A DNA stretch of 64,000 nucleotides from Rothia endophytica (GCF_928381505.1 NZ_CAKMSJ010000001.1:310001-374000); one strand, 5' to 3'; shown: positions 27,758 through 37,399, counted from the stretch's first letter. Numbers and translations are program-made. Notes: generated by a model from the sequence alone, not told the origin.

Positions 27758-27905
27758 GGTGCACCTCATCGTCTGTGGTTGGGGTAGTGACCGTCTTTAC
27801 GGTTTCTTCTGTCACACTATCACTACTAATAAAAGGATTGCAGTTTTTTACCCGGCAGCACTTTCCATAAAGTGACAAAAGTTTCGCCGAGCACCCGCGA
27901 AGAGC

Positions 27906-29378
27906 CTAATCTGCGCGTCGAGCAAATTCCAGCGAGAGCACCGGCCCCTGCACCCGGACGGTTCGCTTGGTACCGGTGAAGTAAACCCGGGATGCAAAGG
28001 CAGCGGCTCCCCCATCAACAAAGAGCTCAGTAGCTGAAGCGTCAATGAGTAAATCGAAGGTACGTTCTGCGGCTTTCCCCAGGGTACGGCGGCGGTCGGT
28101 GCCACCAACCGTGTATCGGGAGCCAGCCCGGGACAGGGCGGCACCGGTTGCATCGAGGGTGATATCAAGAGCCTGCCCGGTGGCGTCCTCCACCGTAATA
28201 TGGGCAGGGGTCCCTGCAACCTTCACGGTGCCCCGCAACCTAAAGACACGAGCGTCCTTAGCTTCAATAATTTCCCCGCCGGATGCCGGGTTTACCGGCA
28301 CTGGAGCCAGTACGCGGTCAAGTTGGGGCACGGGGTTTTGCAGCAACTGACCACCCCGCAGAGTTAGCGTGCGCGGGTAGGTTTGCATGTGCACCCAGTG
28401 GTTTTCCCAGGAAGGCTGATCATCTTGGTCAGCGTTGCCCAGCCAGCCCTGCAAAATCGCCTGGGAACCATCTGCTCCCACCCCGTGGAAGCACTGGGGG
28501 GCGTAGAACTCGGTGCCGGCGTCCAGTTCGGTGAAGGGGGTGGTGACCTCAAAATGGGTACCGGTGAGGGTGCCGACCACGTAGCCGGTCTGGAAGATAT
28601 TGTTGTACTTCTCCCCGTCCGCTTCCATACCCTGGGGGCTGAAAATCAGCACGTCCTTGAGCTCGCCGCTTTCTTCATCGCGCAGCTGAATCAGGCCGGG
28701 GCATTCGTACATGTAGCCCAAATCCGCCAAAGCAGGGTCTGTAAAAATAATTTCTCCGGCGAAGTCCCAGTTGCGGCGGTCAGTGGAACGGTAGATCACC
28801 ACGGCTCCGGTTTCGTCCTCGCGCTGGGCGCCGATGACGGCGTAGAAGGTGCCGTCGCGCTCCACTACGTGGGGGTCGCGGTAGTGGGCGGTGTAGCCCT
28901 CTTCAGGGCCGTTGATAAAGACCTCTTGCTTGGTGAAGGTCTTGCCCTGGTCAGGGGAGGTAAAGAGTACCTGGTAGGCTTCGCGGTTGCCCGCTTCGTC
29001 CTTGACGTTGCCGGTGTAGAAGAACTCGAAGGTGCCGTCCTCACCCACGAAGCCTGAACCGGAGTAGCAACCGTTCTTGTCGAACCAGTCGGTGGGGGCG
29101 ATGGCGGTGCCGCGGTCCTGCCAGTGGGTCAGGTCGTCGCTGGTGGCGTAGCGCCAGAAGACGGCGCGGGTGGGGTGTACCGGTGAGTACTGGTAGAAGG
29201 CGTGGTAGAGCCCGTCTTTATAAATCAGCCCGTTGGGGTCGTTAAGGCGGCCAACGGGGGGTGCCAGGTGCAGGGCCGGGTAGTCGGGGTCGGTGCGGAC
29301 CTGCTCATGGTAGGTGGCATAGGCTTGCTCGGCAGCGGCGAGTAGTTCGGCGGCGTCCGGACGTCCGGGTTTAGTCAC
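27906..29378 (-). CDS. sacA: Sucrose-6-phosphate hydrolase (GH32)
   Basis: Cleaves phosphorylated sucrose to glucose-6-phosphate and fructose in the cytoplasm. The 490 residues carry the three GH32 catalytic motifs: the nucleophile in GRLNDPNGLIY near residue 47, the transition-state stabiliser in YRDPHV near residue 166, and the acid/base in YECPGLI near residue 222. The C-terminal beta-sandwich domain follows. No signal peptide is present, consistent with a PTS-coupled intracellular enzyme. Start is GTG 29378 with AAGGAG 6 nt upstream. A LacI-type palindrome lies 36 nt upstream. Confidence 0.93.
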   Translation of the reverse strand: MTKPGRPDAAELLAAAEQAYATYHEQVRTDPDYPALHLAPPVGRLNDPNGLIYKDGLYHAFYQYSPVHPTRAVFWRYATSDDLTHWQDRGTAIAPTDWFDKNGCYSGSGFVGEDGTFEFFYTGNVKDEAGNREAYQVLFTSPDQGKTFTKQEVFINGPEEGYTAHYRDPHVVERDGTFYAVIGAQREDETGAVVIYRSTDRRNWDFAGEIIFTDPALADLGYMYECPGLIQLRDEESGELKDVLIFSPQGMEADGEKYNNIFQTGYVVGTLTGTHFEVTTPFTELDAGTEFYAPQCFHGVGADGSQAILQGWLGNADQDDQPSWENHWVHMQTYPRTLTLRGGQLLQNPVPQLDRVLAPVPVNPASGGEIIEAKDARVFRLRGTVKVAGTPAHITVEDATGQALDITLDATGAALSRAGSRYTVGGTDRRRTLGKAAERTFDLLIDASATELFVDGGAAAFASRVYFTGTKRTVRVQGPVLSLEFARRAD

Positions 29379-29413
29379 GCGGGGCTCCTTGGGTGGGGTG
29401 CGGTGGCGGGCTC

Positions 29414-29429
29414 TGTCAATCGTTTGTCA
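29414..29429. promoter_or_regulatory. LacI-type operator candidate upstream of sacA
   Basis: The 16 bases 29414-29429 follow the symmetric pattern TGnCAAnCGnTTGnCA with the central CG typical of LacI-family operators. It lies 36 nt upstream of the sacA GTG, where a repressor could block transcription. The LacI-family gene at 25355 is the obvious candidate regulator (inference). Confidence 0.6.
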
Positions 29430-29528
29430 TACCCAGCTTACCTCCTGCCCTCCTTCTAGGTCCGGGGTAGCGGCTTGCAGTGCAGACCGGCAAATATCCC
29501 AGATTATGTTATGTGCTAGCCCACGCCC

Positions 29529-30551
29529 CTACCTACAAAGGTCCACGAGGGCGCTCACTGCCAGGTGGTCAGATTCACCCACCTGCTGGTAGGTGATTTC
29601 TTTCCCGCCTGCAGGTGCTCCCTGCATCACCATGACGTGATCAATAGGGGCTCTCATTCCCAGTACCCCGCCCACCGGCCAGGTGCCCTCTACCTGGTCA
29701 GTGGCCAAGGCGGCGTCCACCCCCAGCAGTGAGTGTGCTCCCGAGTAGCTGGCCAAGCTGCCGTGCAACAGGGTGGCGTTGAAGTCGCCGGCTATCAGGT
29801 CGAGGCTCGCTTCTTCGCGGGCCAGCCGGTCAATCGTAGCGAGATCTTCACGCCACTGCTGCATGTAGGCAGGGACGGGCGGGGCGGTGTGCACCGCCAG
29901 CAGTGAGGGGTGGCCGGTATCTTCGTTTTCGGGAGCCAGCATCAGGGCTCCGAAGGTCATGGGCATCTCCTGAGCGGTGTAGGTACCCAGCCTGTCGCTG
30001 ACCAGGGTCAGGGTGGGAGCAATGTGGATCTTCTCACTGGTGGATGCGAACACCTGGTAGCCCGGTACCCCACCGGCTAGAGCGGGCGTGTCGGGTGAGA
30101 CTTCGGGGAGCACCAGAAAATCCGGTTGATCGGCCAGTAGCCGGGCCAGGCTCTGGTCGGTGAGGGTGTCGAGGGCGTTATAGGTGGTGACCCGGTAGAT
30201 CTGCATATTGACGCAGCCGATGGCAGGCACCCCGCCTGCCCGATATCGCACAGCTCCGTAGGGGTCAATCACCGCCAGCAGGGTAGAAGCGGCACAGGCT
30301 AGTGCCGTCAGCCCGGCGAGGCAGCGGGTGATTGTGCTGGTTCTAGAGCGCAGGGCGACCAGCAGGGCCGTTATCAGGACGCCCGCCCCGGCTACTGCAA
30401 GCAGGGCGGGGAAGGCAACGGCCTGAGCTATGACCAGGCGGGTGGTCAGCCAGGCTGTGGCCGGGTGACCCGCCCATAGAAGGATAGCTAGCCAGGTCAG
30501 AAAACCTGCCAACAGCAGGCACCAGAGCACACGAATCAGAGTCTTACCCAT
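29529..30551 (-). CDS. Membrane-anchored endonuclease/exonuclease/phosphatase-family protein
   Basis: A 340-residue protein with three N-terminal hydrophobic segments (about residues 5-25, 38-65, 80-95) followed by an extracytoplasmic EEP domain. The metal and catalytic motifs are visible: LVLPEVS, IAGDFNATL, APIDHVM and the terminal GESDHLAV. Related actinobacterial proteins are annotated as EEP-domain membrane proteins without a proven substrate (nucleic acid, phospholipid or other phosphodiester). It lies between sacA and rplL with no clear functional link. Confidence 0.82.
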   Translation of the reverse strand: MGKTLIRVLWCLLLAGFLTWLAILLWAGHPATAWLTTRLVIAQAVAFPALLAVAGAGVLITALLVALRSRTSTITRCLAGLTALACAASTLLAVIDPYGAVRYRAGGVPAIGCVNMQIYRVTTYNALDTLTDQSLARLLADQPDFLVLPEVSPDTPALAGGVPGYQVFASTSEKIHIAPTLTLVSDRLGTYTAQEMPMTFGALMLAPENEDTGHPSLLAVHTAPPVPAYMQQWREDLATIDRLAREEASLDLIAGDFNATLLHGSLASYSGAHSLLGVDAALATDQVEGTWPVGGVLGMRAPIDHVMVMQGAPAGGKEITYQQVGESDHLAVSALVDLCR

Positions 30552-30673
30552 GACCCCAGCCTAGCTAAAACCAGCAGGCAGGGGAAGAAACGGGTAGCGG
30601 CGTCCGTCCTTTATGCCCCCGGCAAGGCTGGCCGCCACATTAGGTGCAAGGCGGTATTTCTTAAAAGCCGCAA

Positions 30674-30701
30674 GGGCGGCAACCCATAACGGGTGCCGCC
30701 C
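30674..30701 (-). terminator. Terminator after rplL
   Basis: GGGCGGCA / TGCCGCCC stem with a short inner ACCC/GGGT extension, followed on the minus strand by TTGCGGCTTTTAAG. It lies 30 nt beyond the rplL stop. Confidence 0.7.
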
Positions 30702-30731
30702 CTGCGCCAAAGATAAGAAAAGTTAGAAACT

Positions 30732-31109
30732 TTACTTGAGGGTGACGGTTGCGCCTGCGCCCTCGAGAGCTTCCTTAGCCTTCTCAGCGTCTTCCTTGGA
30801 AGCGCCTTCGAGGACAGCCTTGGGAGCTGAGTCAACGAGGTCCTTAGCTTCCTTCAGGCCGAGTGAAGTCAGTGCACGAACTTCCTTGATAACGCCGATC
30901 TTCTTGTCGCCAGCTGATTCGAGAATAACGTCGAATTCGCTCTGCTCTTCAGCAGCAGCAGCTTCGCCGCCAGCGGCACCAGCAACAGCAACGGGAGCTG
31001 CAGCGGTTACATCGAATTCTTCTTCAAATGCCTTGACGAATTCTGAAACCTCAACGAGTGACAGTTCTTTGAATGCTTCAATGAGTTCTTCGATTGAAAG
31101 CTTAGCCAT
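30732..31109 (-). CDS. rplL: Ribosomal protein bL12 (L7/L12)
   Basis: Stalk protein of the large ribosomal subunit that recruits and stimulates translation GTPases. The 125 residues have the N-terminal dimer domain ([16 protein letters not shown]), an Ala/Glu-rich hinge and the C-terminal factor-binding domain ([25 protein letters not shown]). It follows rplJ by about 120 nt and has its own terminator. rpoB does not follow: 30 kb of metabolic genes lies between. Confidence 0.98.
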   Translation of the reverse strand: MAKLSIEELIEAFKELSLVEVSEFVKAFEEEFDVTAAAPVAVAGAAGGEAAAAEEQSEFDVILESAGDKKIGVIKEVRALTSLGLKEAKDLVDSAPKAVLEGASKEDAEKAKEALEGAGATVTLK

Positions 31110-31228
31110 GAGATTGGCTCCTTCTTTTAATTCAGTTGCAAGCCTAAATTTTTCAGCCTGCGAGCTTGAAAATTATGCTGACCCATATGGGGCCAAAAGT
31201 CTATAAAAAGTGACAAACAACCGGGTGA

Positions 31229-31738
31229 TTACTCAGCCTCGGGTGAAGCACCTTCCTGCTCTTCGAGCTTGATACGCAGAGCGTCAACGGTGCGAGCAAC
31301 CTTAGCGATTGCACCCTTCGCGCCGCCTGCGACCTTTGCAAGAAGTACCTCGCGTGATTCGAGGCTTGCAAACTTGTTGATACCAGCTTCGTCGAGGGAT
31401 TCACCCTCGAAGTAACCGCTCTTAACGATCAGCTGGGGGTTAGCCTTGGCAAAGTCACGCAGACCCTTCGCAGCATCAATGAAGTCTCCCTTGATGAATG
31501 CGATTGCGCTAGGGCCGTGGAGCTGACCATCGAATGCGTCGATGCCAACTTCCTTAGCCGCGATAGCGGTCAGAGTGTTCTTTACCACGGCGTACTCGGT
31601 CTCAGCACCCAGTGCGCGACGAAGATCCTTCATCTGTGCAACGGTGAGACCACGGTACTCGGTGAGAATTACGCCGTTTGAGGATTCAAGGAGTTCCTTG
31701 ATCTCGGAAACAGCAGCAATCTTTTCCTGTGTTGCCAT
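31229..31738 (-). CDS. rplJ: Ribosomal protein uL10
   Basis: Base of the L10-L12 ribosomal stalk, 169 residues, with the family segments SSNGVILTEYRGLTVAQMKDLRRAL and the C-terminal L12-binding helix. It is preceded by an RNA leader with an attenuator-like hairpin, as expected for L10 autoregulation. The upstream neighbour is an ABC ATPase gene rather than rplA. Confidence 0.97.
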   Translation of the reverse strand: MATQEKIAAVSEIKELLESSNGVILTEYRGLTVAQMKDLRRALGAETEYAVVKNTLTAIAAKEVGIDAFDGQLHGPSAIAFIKGDFIDAAKGLRDFAKANPQLIVKSGYFEGESLDEAGINKFASLESREVLLAKVAGGAKGAIAKVARTVDALRIKLEEQEGASPEAE

Positions 31739-31772
31739 GGTGTTCCTTCCAGTTCTTATCCCGCCGGGCTAA

Positions 31773-31805
31773 CAAAAAATGCCCCGACGCGCAGGCATCG
31801 AGGCA
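31773..31805 (-). promoter_or_regulatory. rplJ: Attenuator-like hairpin in the rplJ leader
   Basis: On the minus strand TGCCTCG / CGGGGCA closes a hairpin that is directly followed by TTTTTTG, about 35-65 nt before the rplJ start. This is the layout of an L10 leader, where excess L10(L12)4 binding controls downstream expression. The assignment rests on position and the U-run; the L10 binding fold was not modelled. Confidence 0.65.
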
Positions 31806-32000
31806 TAATACACCCCAGAAAATTTCTGGTGAGTATTGTTTTATCGGCACCTACGCAGGTGGCTCCTTGTGAGCCCTTATCGTGTTCTTCCGTGAAGAAG
31901 GCACAGACCGGCGGTCTTTGGTTATTCCATCTAACCACGGATTCCCGTAGAGAGGCAAGCTGTTTGCGCCCTTAAGCGGGCTTAATCACGTTCTTTATGT

Positions 32001-33008
32001 CTATGCCGAGAAGATATGGAGAGCAGCGGGGTCTATATCCACATTAAGGCTACGCCCCGGCTCCACATACCGTGTTGAGGGTAGCAGAGCAGTCAGCACA
32101 GTACCCTGGGGGATGGTAAGCTCCCCGCCCTCGGTGGCTACCCGAGCCTCATAAGAAGTCTCTATGTCTACCCTTAGACCGGCAGTATGCTGCCAGCTGC
32201 TGCGAACTTCGGCAGTAAGGCTCCCGCGCCGTCCAGCACGTACAAAGGCAAAGGCAGTCAGCCCCGCACGGACGTTCTGCCCAGCTAACTGCGCATCAAA
32301 CGAATTGTAGAGAGGGAAAACCAGCTGAGCGACCTCCGCGGAGACAGGAGAAGTCAGTATCTGCTCTGGGGTCCCCACCTGGGCTAGACGTCTGCCCGAT
32401 AGAACGGCTACCTGTTGGCCCATCTGTAGGGCTTCGTTTTGGTCGTGGGTGACATAAATGCCGGTAAAACCAAGTTGCGTATGTAAGAGCTGCACATCAG
32501 TGCGAATACCGGCACTGCTCGCTTCATCAACGCTTGAAAGCGGCTCATCAAAGAGGACCACCGGCGTGCGTCGCACCAGAGCGCGGGCAATACCTGCCCG
32601 CTGCGCCTGCCCGCCCGATAGCTGAGCGGGTTTCTTCTTTAGGTGGTCTCCCAACCCCAGGGTTTGCACCAGAGAGGTGTAATGCTCCCGGTCCAGAGGT
32701 GCAGACTTTTTGAGGCGGAAGGCAAAAAGGATATTCTCTTCGATACTCAGGTGGGGGTAGAGCACAGGTTTCTGGAAGACCAGAGCAGTTTGCCCTGGCA
32801 CCAGAGTCTGCCCGCCGAAGCTGATGGTGCCCGCGTTAGGTTCTTCCAGTCCAGCAATAAGACGCAACAGTGTAGATTTACCGGCACCAGAGGCTCCCAG
32901 GAGGGCCAGCAACTGACCAGTAGACAAAGTCAGGTCAAGACCGTCTAGAACGGTGCTGCCATCATAGTTCTTGCTGATACCGGCAAGGTGCAGTGCTGGT
33001 TGATTCAT
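32001..33008 (-). CDS. ABC transporter ATPase, sugar-importer (MalK/UgpC) type
   Basis: A 335-residue ATPase with Walker A GASGAGKST, Q-loop LVFQKPVLYP, signature LSGGQAQRAGIARAL, Walker B VVLFDEPLSS and the H-loop VTHDQ. A C-terminal TOBE-like region follows, with an FAFVRAGRRG segment. The PHLSIEENILFAF stretch is typical of carbohydrate importers. No permease or binding protein is nearby, so it is an orphan, possibly a shared MsmX-like energy unit. It sits between rplA and rplJ, an odd place. Start taken at 33008 (MNQPALHLAG); an ATG three codons earlier is also possible. Confidence 0.85.
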   Translation of the reverse strand: MNQPALHLAGISKNYDGSTVLDGLDLTLSTGQLLALLGASGAGKSTLLRLIAGLEEPNAGTISFGGQTLVPGQTALVFQKPVLYPHLSIEENILFAFRLKKSAPLDREHYTSLVQTLGLGDHLKKKPAQLSGGQAQRAGIARALVRRTPVVLFDEPLSSVDEASSAGIRTDVQLLHTQLGFTGIYVTHDQNEALQMGQQVAVLSGRRLAQVGTPEQILTSPVSAEVAQLVFPLYNSFDAQLAGQNVRAGLTAFAFVRAGRRGSLTAEVRSSWQHTAGLRVDIETSYEARVATEGGELTIPQGTVLTALLPSTRYVEPGRSLNVDIDPAALHIFSA

Positions 33009-33100
33009 GGTCTCCATTATCCCAGTGAGTGTGCACTTTAGTGACGACCGTGCAGCTTTAAGACCCACGCTCGGCGATAAGGTACACGTTCGCCCCTGAA

Positions 33101-33139
33101 CAAAAAGGCAGGCTCCCCGCCTGAGCGGGGAGCCTGCCT
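33101..33139 (-). terminator. Strong terminator after rplA
   Basis: Perfect 15-bp stem AGGCAGGCTCCCCGC with a 4-nt loop (33106-33139), followed on the minus strand by TTTTTG. It lies 27 nt past the rplA stop and insulates the downstream ABC gene and rplJ from the rplK-rplA transcript. Confidence 0.92.
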
Positions 33140-33165
33140 CAAAGACTAAGACTAGAAAACTAGAC

Positions 33166-33861
33166 TTATGCAGCTACGGTCGCGGGGTCAACGGGGACGC
33201 CGGGGCCGAAGGTGGTTGCAACGGTAACCTTCGAGATGTAGCGGCCCTTAGCCGATGAAGGCTTGAGGCGGTTGATCTCTTCAAGAGCTGCTTCGAAGTT
33301 CTCGGTCAGCTGCTGCTCGGTGAAGGAAGCCTTACCGATGATGAAGTGCAGGTTGGAGTTACGGTCAACGCGGAAGTCGATCTTGCCGCCCTTGATGTCG
33401 TTAACAGCCTTGGTGACGTCCATGGTCACGGTGCCGGTCTTGGGGTTAGGCATGAGGTTACGGGGACCAAGTACCTTACCCAGGCGGCCTACCTTGCCCA
33501 TGAGGTTGGGGGTAGCAACCGCTGCGTCGAAGTCAACCCAGCCGCCAGCAATCTTTGCGATCAGGTCGTCTGAACCAACGTAGTCTGCGCCAGCTGCTTC
33601 AGCTTCTGCAGCCTTCTCGCCTTCAGCCAGAACAACCACGCGAGCGGTCTTACCGGTGCCGTTGGGCAGGTTTACGGTGCCGCGGACCATCTGGTCTGCC
33701 TTGCGGGGGTCAACGCCCAGACGCAGTGCAACCTCAACGGTTGAGTGGGGCTTCTCTGCTGCGATTTCCTTTGCAACTGCAATAGCCTCTGCGGGTGCGT
33801 AAAGCTTCTCCGCATCGATCTTTGCTACAGCTGCCTCGTACGCTTTGCTGCGCTTTGCCAT
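33166..33861 (-). CDS. rplA: Ribosomal protein uL1
   Basis: Forms the L1 stalk near the ribosomal E site and usually represses its own operon. The 231-residue sequence begins [16 protein letters not shown] and has the L1 segments [38 protein letters not shown] and [22 protein letters not shown]. It follows rplK by 137 nt in the same direction and ends at a strong terminator. Confidence 0.98.
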   Translation of the reverse strand: MAKRSKAYEAAVAKIDAEKLYAPAEAIAVAKEIAAEKPHSTVEVALRLGVDPRKADQMVRGTVNLPNGTGKTARVVVLAEGEKAAEAEAAGADYVGSDDLIAKIAGGWVDFDAAVATPNLMGKVGRLGKVLGPRNLMPNPKTGTVTMDVTKAVNDIKGGKIDFRVDRNSNLHFIIGKASFTEQQLTENFEAALEEINRLKPSSAKGRYISKVTVATTFGPGVPVDPATVAA

Positions 33862-33998
33862 CTGCTTTTCTCCTTTGCAGGTGTGGTCTCTTATGAGCCG
33901 CGCTCGGCTCTGCCACTTGCCTTCCCCGTGGCCGGGGTTAGGCTTCTAATAATTTGTCTTGGGTGAGGCGTCAGCCTCGTCTCAGCGAGAGGCTGAGA

Positions 33999-34427
33999 TT
34001 AGTCGATGGTGATGCCCATTGAACGTGCGGTACCCATGATGATCTTTGATGCTGCATCAAGGTCGTTAGCGTTCAGGTCTTCCATCTTGGTCTGTGCGAT
34101 TTCGCGCACCTGGTCCATGTTGAGTGAACCGACCTTCTGGGTGTGGGGAACACCTGAGCCCTTGGGAACGCCAGCTGCCTTCTTGATGAGCTGCGCTGCG
34201 GGAGGGGTCTTGGTGATGAAGGTGAAGGAACGATCCTCGTAGACGGTGATTTCTACGGGGATGATGTTGCCGCGCTGTGATTCAGTTGCAGCGTTGTATG
34301 CCTTGCAGAATTCCATGATGTTGACGCCGTGCGCACCGAGTGCGGGGCCAACGGGGGGAGCCGGGTTAGCAGCGCCTGCCTGGATCTGCAGCTTAATGAG
34401 GCCTGAGACCTTCTTCTTGGGAGCCAT
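33999..34427 (-). CDS. rplK: Ribosomal protein uL11
   Basis: Part of the GTPase-associated centre of the large subunit. The 142 residues show the family sequence [41 protein letters not shown] and the C-terminal rRNA-binding domain with GTARSMGI. It is separated from nusG by 245 nt containing a terminator and presumably its own promoter. Confidence 0.98.
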   Translation of the reverse strand: MAPKKKVSGLIKLQIQAGAANPAPPVGPALGAHGVNIMEFCKAYNAATESQRGNIIPVEITVYEDRSFTFITKTPPAAQLIKKAAGVPKGSGVPHTQKVGSLNMDQVREIAQTKMEDLNANDLDAASKIIMGTARSMGITID

Positions 34428-34617
34428 TCTTGGTCCTTTTCATAGCTGGTGTACCGGCGCACAGGAGTATGCGTCGGCCGGTGGCGGCCGTGGCGCGGTC
34501 GCCTGCGTGTGGGCACCAAGCGTAGGTGCACACACAAACTTACATCTTAGTGGTTTTACTGGGCTTAAGCCAGGTGGTCACGGACGCCAGCGGTTAGCTC
34601 TTGCTCACAGAGGGAGC

Positions 34618-34654
34618 AAAAGAGCCGCTCTCCCCTACCGGGAAAGCGGCTCTT
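34618..34654 (-). terminator. Terminator after nusG
   Basis: AAGAGCCGCT / AGCGGCTCTT stem with an inner TCCC/GGGA extension, ending in CTTTTGCTC on the minus strand, 18 nt past the nusG stop. The nearly symmetric A and T ends suggest some bidirectional activity. Confidence 0.8.
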
Positions 34655-34672
34655 GATCTAGACCGTGCGGTC

Positions 34673-35419
34673 TTACATCTTGGTGACCTGAGCAAAGTTC
34701 AGGGTCACAGGGGTCTCGCGCTCGAAAACCGAGATGAGAACCACCAGCTGCTGGGAGGCAGCGTTGATTTCTGAAATGCTTGCGGGCATACCCTCGAAAG
34801 GGCCATCCTTAACGGTAACTGCTTCGCCGATTTCGAAACCGGTTTCGACAACAGGGGCAGCTGCCGGTGCAACACCGGCTTCCGCCTGCTCAGCTTCAAA
34901 GACAGGAGCTAGCATCTCAACGACCTCGTCGAGGCGCAGGGGGACGGGGTTGTAGGCGTCCTGCCCCACGAAGCCGGTAACACCGGGGGTGTGGCGTACA
35001 ACGCCCCAGCTTTCGTCAGTGAGGTTCATGCGCACCAGCGCGTAGCCGGGAATGCGCACACGGCGGACCATCTTCTTGGAGGTGTTCTTGACCTCCATGA
35101 CCTCTTCCATGGGCACCTGAACTTCGAAGATATCTTCATCAGCGTTCAGAGTCTGCACACGGGATTCGAGGTTAGCCTTCACCTTGTTCTCGTAGCCAGC
35201 GTAGGTGTGAACAACAAACCATTCGCCTTCCTGGCGGCGAAGCTTGGATTTGAATTCTTCAAGAGGATCAATGGCGGGTTCGTCATTAGCCTCAGCCGCT
35301 TCAACTTCTTCAACCACTTCTGCTGCTGCAACTTCAACAGCTTCGTGGCCCTCTTCGGTTGCCTGCTGGGCAGGTTCTACAACCTCATCGGCTTCGTGCT
35401 GCATTTCCTGCTCTGACAC
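34673..35419 (-). CDS. nusG: Transcription termination/antitermination factor NusG
   Basis: Elongation factor that links RNA polymerase to Rho or to the ribosome. The 248 residues comprise an acidic extension of about 60 residues rich in E and A (usual in actinobacteria), the NGN domain ([54 protein letters not shown]) and a C-terminal KOW domain ([21 protein letters not shown]). It starts with GTG at 35419, with AGGA upstream, 100 nt after secE. Confidence 0.97.
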   Translation of the reverse strand: MSEQEMQHEADEVVEPAQQATEEGHEAVEVAAAEVVEEVEAAEANDEPAIDPLEEFKSKLRRQEGEWFVVHTYAGYENKVKANLESRVQTLNADEDIFEVQVPMEEVMEVKNTSKKMVRRVRIPGYALVRMNLTDESWGVVRHTPGVTGFVGQDAYNPVPLRLDEVVEMLAPVFEAEQAEAGVAPAAAPVVETGFEIGEAVTVKDGPFEGMPASISEINAASQQLVVLISVFERETPVTLNFAQVTKM

Positions 35420-35519
35420 GCTTTCCTGCTTTCGTCTGTTGTCTATCGCGCACGTGCGCGTTCGTCTTGGTAAATGATTTTACGGGGTTAAGGCCGCTTT
35501 AGCCCAACTAAGTGGGCCC

Positions 35520-35783
35520 TTAGGCTACGCCGTTACCGAAAATCCAGAAGGCTCCCTGACCGAACAGGTAGTCAAGACCTGAAATCAGTAGGAGCATAAA
35601 GGCCACAAAGAGAAGAACGATAATCACGTACTGCACCAGTTCTTTACCGGTGGGTGTGGTTACTTTTTTGAGTTCGGCGATAACTTCGCGGAGGAACTGG
35701 AAGATGCGACCAAAGAAACCGGGGGTCTTTTCTGCGCCTTCTTCGTGAGAATCGGCGGTCCGAGCGGCGATTGATTTAGCCAT
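35520..35783 (-). CDS. secE: Preprotein translocase subunit SecE
   Basis: Essential small membrane subunit of the SecYEG channel. The 87-residue protein has a hydrophilic N-terminus, the amphipathic conserved segment FLREVIAELKKVTTPTGKEL and a single membrane helix (VIIVLLFVAFMLLLISGLDYLF), the short one-helix SecE form. It lies between tRNA-Trp and nusG, a classic arrangement. Confidence 0.96.
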   Translation of the reverse strand: MAKSIAARTADSHEEGAEKTPGFFGRIFQFLREVIAELKKVTTPTGKELVQYVIIVLLFVAFMLLLISGLDYLFGQGAFWIFGNGVA

Positions 35784-35857
35784 GTGGGGCCCGCCCCTTT
35801 CTACTTCTTACCTATGAACAGATGTGTTCGGTTGAAAGAAAACCTGTGAGGCTTGAG

Positions 35858-35930
35858 CAGGGCGGACAGGACTCGAACCTGCAACCTGCGGTTTTGGAGA
35901 CCGCTGCTCTACCAATTGAGCCACCGCCCT
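35858..35930 (-). tRNA. trnW: tRNA-Trp (anticodon CCA)
   Basis: 73-nt cloverleaf on the minus strand: acceptor AGGGCGG paired with CCGCCCT, anticodon loop CTCCAAA, and GGTTCGAGTCC in the T arm. Discriminator G and no encoded CCA end. It sits immediately upstream of secE. Confidence 0.96.
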
Positions 35931-36196
35931 TTGAAAACATCTGTCTTCAAAGCGTCTGCGCTTCTTAGGGCACAAACCAGTGTTGTTCGGTTGCGAACAA
36001 CGGTACCTACTGTACATCATCTTTTCTTGCTTTGGCAAAACCGGGCGGGCTGGGTCATAAGTTCAGTGTTTATGAGCCACAGCCCCCTATAAAGATGTGC
36101 TCACCGGCTGGAACTCCTATGCTAGAGATAGAGCCCCCTCAGGCAAGCGACCTCAACCCCGAGCCACCCTTTTATGGGATGAAAGCGAGATTCCCC

Positions 36197-37399
36197 ATGT
36201 CTGCCCGCGTTTCACGCCGTATTGGCGCAATCGCCCCCTCAGCCACCCTAGCCGTTGACGCTAAAGCCAAGGCGCTCAAAGCTCAGGGTCGCCCCGTCAT
36301 CGGTTTCGGCGCCGGTGAGCCAGACTTCCCCACCCCGGCCTACATTGTGGACGCGGCCCGCGAGGCCCTCAATGACCCCGCCAACTTCCGCTACACCCAG
36401 GCAGCCGGCCTACCCGCCCTTAAGCAGGCCATTGTCGAAAAGACTAAGCGTGATTCCGGTATCGACATCGACGCTTCTCAGGTCATTGTGACCAATGGTG
36501 GCAAGCAGGCGGTCTACCAGGCTTTCGCTACCGTCATTGACGAGGGCGACGACGTCCTGCTCCCTGCCCCCTACTGGACGACCTACCCCGAGGCTATCCG
36601 TCTCGCTGGTGGCAACCCCGTGGAAGTTTTTGCGGGTAGCGACCTGGAATACAAGGTCACCCCCGACATGCTTGAAGCTGCCTACACCGAGAAGACCAAG
36701 GCACTCATCTTTGTCTCCCCCTCCAACCCCACCGGTGCGGTCTACACCCCCGAGGAAACCAAGGCTATCGGTGAGTGGGCGCTGGAAAAGGGAATCATCG
36801 TACTGACCGATGAGATTTACGAGCACCTGACCTACGATGGCGTGCCCTTTACCTCCATCGTTGCTACCGTTCCTGCTCTTGCCGAGAACACCGTCATCCT
36901 CAACGGTGTTGCAAAGACCTACGCTATGACTGGCTGGCGCGTGGGCTGGATGATTGCCCCTGCCGATATCACCAAGGCAGCGACCAACCTGCAGTCCCAT
37001 ATGACCTCCAACGTCAACAACGTGGCTCAGATGGCAGCTCTCACCGCCGTTTCTGGTTCGCTGGACGCCGTCAACGAGATGCACACTGCGTTTGACCGCC
37101 GCCGAAAGGCTATTGTCGAAGGCCTGAATTCCATTGAAGGTGTTCACTGCCCCACCCCCAAGGGTGCCTTCTACGTCTACGCGGACGTCACCGGGCTACT
37201 GGGCAAGGAAATTGCGGGCAAGCGCCCGGAAACCTCCGCTGAGCTGGCCGAAATCATTCTGGAAGAAGCCGAAGTGGCTGTTGTGCCCGGCGAGGCTTTT
37301 GGCCCCTCAGGCTACCTGCGCCTCTCCTACGCCCTAGGTGATGACGACCTAGCAGAAGGCGTAGCGCGTATTCAAAAGCTGCTGGGCACCGCCAAGTAG
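36197..37399 (+). CDS. Class I aminotransferase, aspartate aminotransferase type
   Basis: PLP-dependent transaminase of 400 residues in the AspC/aromatic subgroup. It shows [63 protein letters not shown] and the PLP lysine in [14 protein letters not shown], then YLRLSYAL near the end. Start chosen at 36197 ([10 protein letters not shown]), where homology begins; an in-frame ATG at 36179 and a longer frame from 36032 lack support. The likely reaction is aspartate/2-oxoglutarate transamination, but alternative keto acids cannot be excluded. Repeat copy C follows 18 nt after the stop. Confidence 0.9.
   Translation: MSARVSRRIGAIAPSATLAVDAKAKALKAQGRPVIGFGAGEPDFPTPAYIVDAAREALNDPANFRYTQAAGLPALKQAIVEKTKRDSGIDIDASQVIVTNGGKQAVYQAFATVIDEGDDVLLPAPYWTTYPEAIRLAGGNPVEVFAGSDLEYKVTPDMLEAAYTEKTKALIFVSPSNPTGAVYTPEETKAIGEWALEKGIIVLTDEIYEHLTYDGVPFTSIVATVPALAENTVILNGVAKTYAMTGWRVGWMIAPADITKAATNLQSHMTSNVNNVAQMAALTAVSGSLDAVNEMHTAFDRRRKAIVEGLNSIEGVHCPTPKGAFYVYADVTGLLGKEIAGKRPETSAELAEIILEEAEVAVVPGEAFGPSGYLRLSYALGDDDLAEGVARIQKLLGTAK

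Noticed and set aside
32001-33008. Naming the orphan ATPase modC
   Set aside because: Its Q-loop and following segments look like sugar-importer ATPases, and it is 10 kb from modAB.
36410-37147. 245-codon open frame on the minus strand opposite the aminotransferase gene
   Set aside because: It is antisense to a clear class I aminotransferase, has no ribosome-binding site and shows no family motifs.
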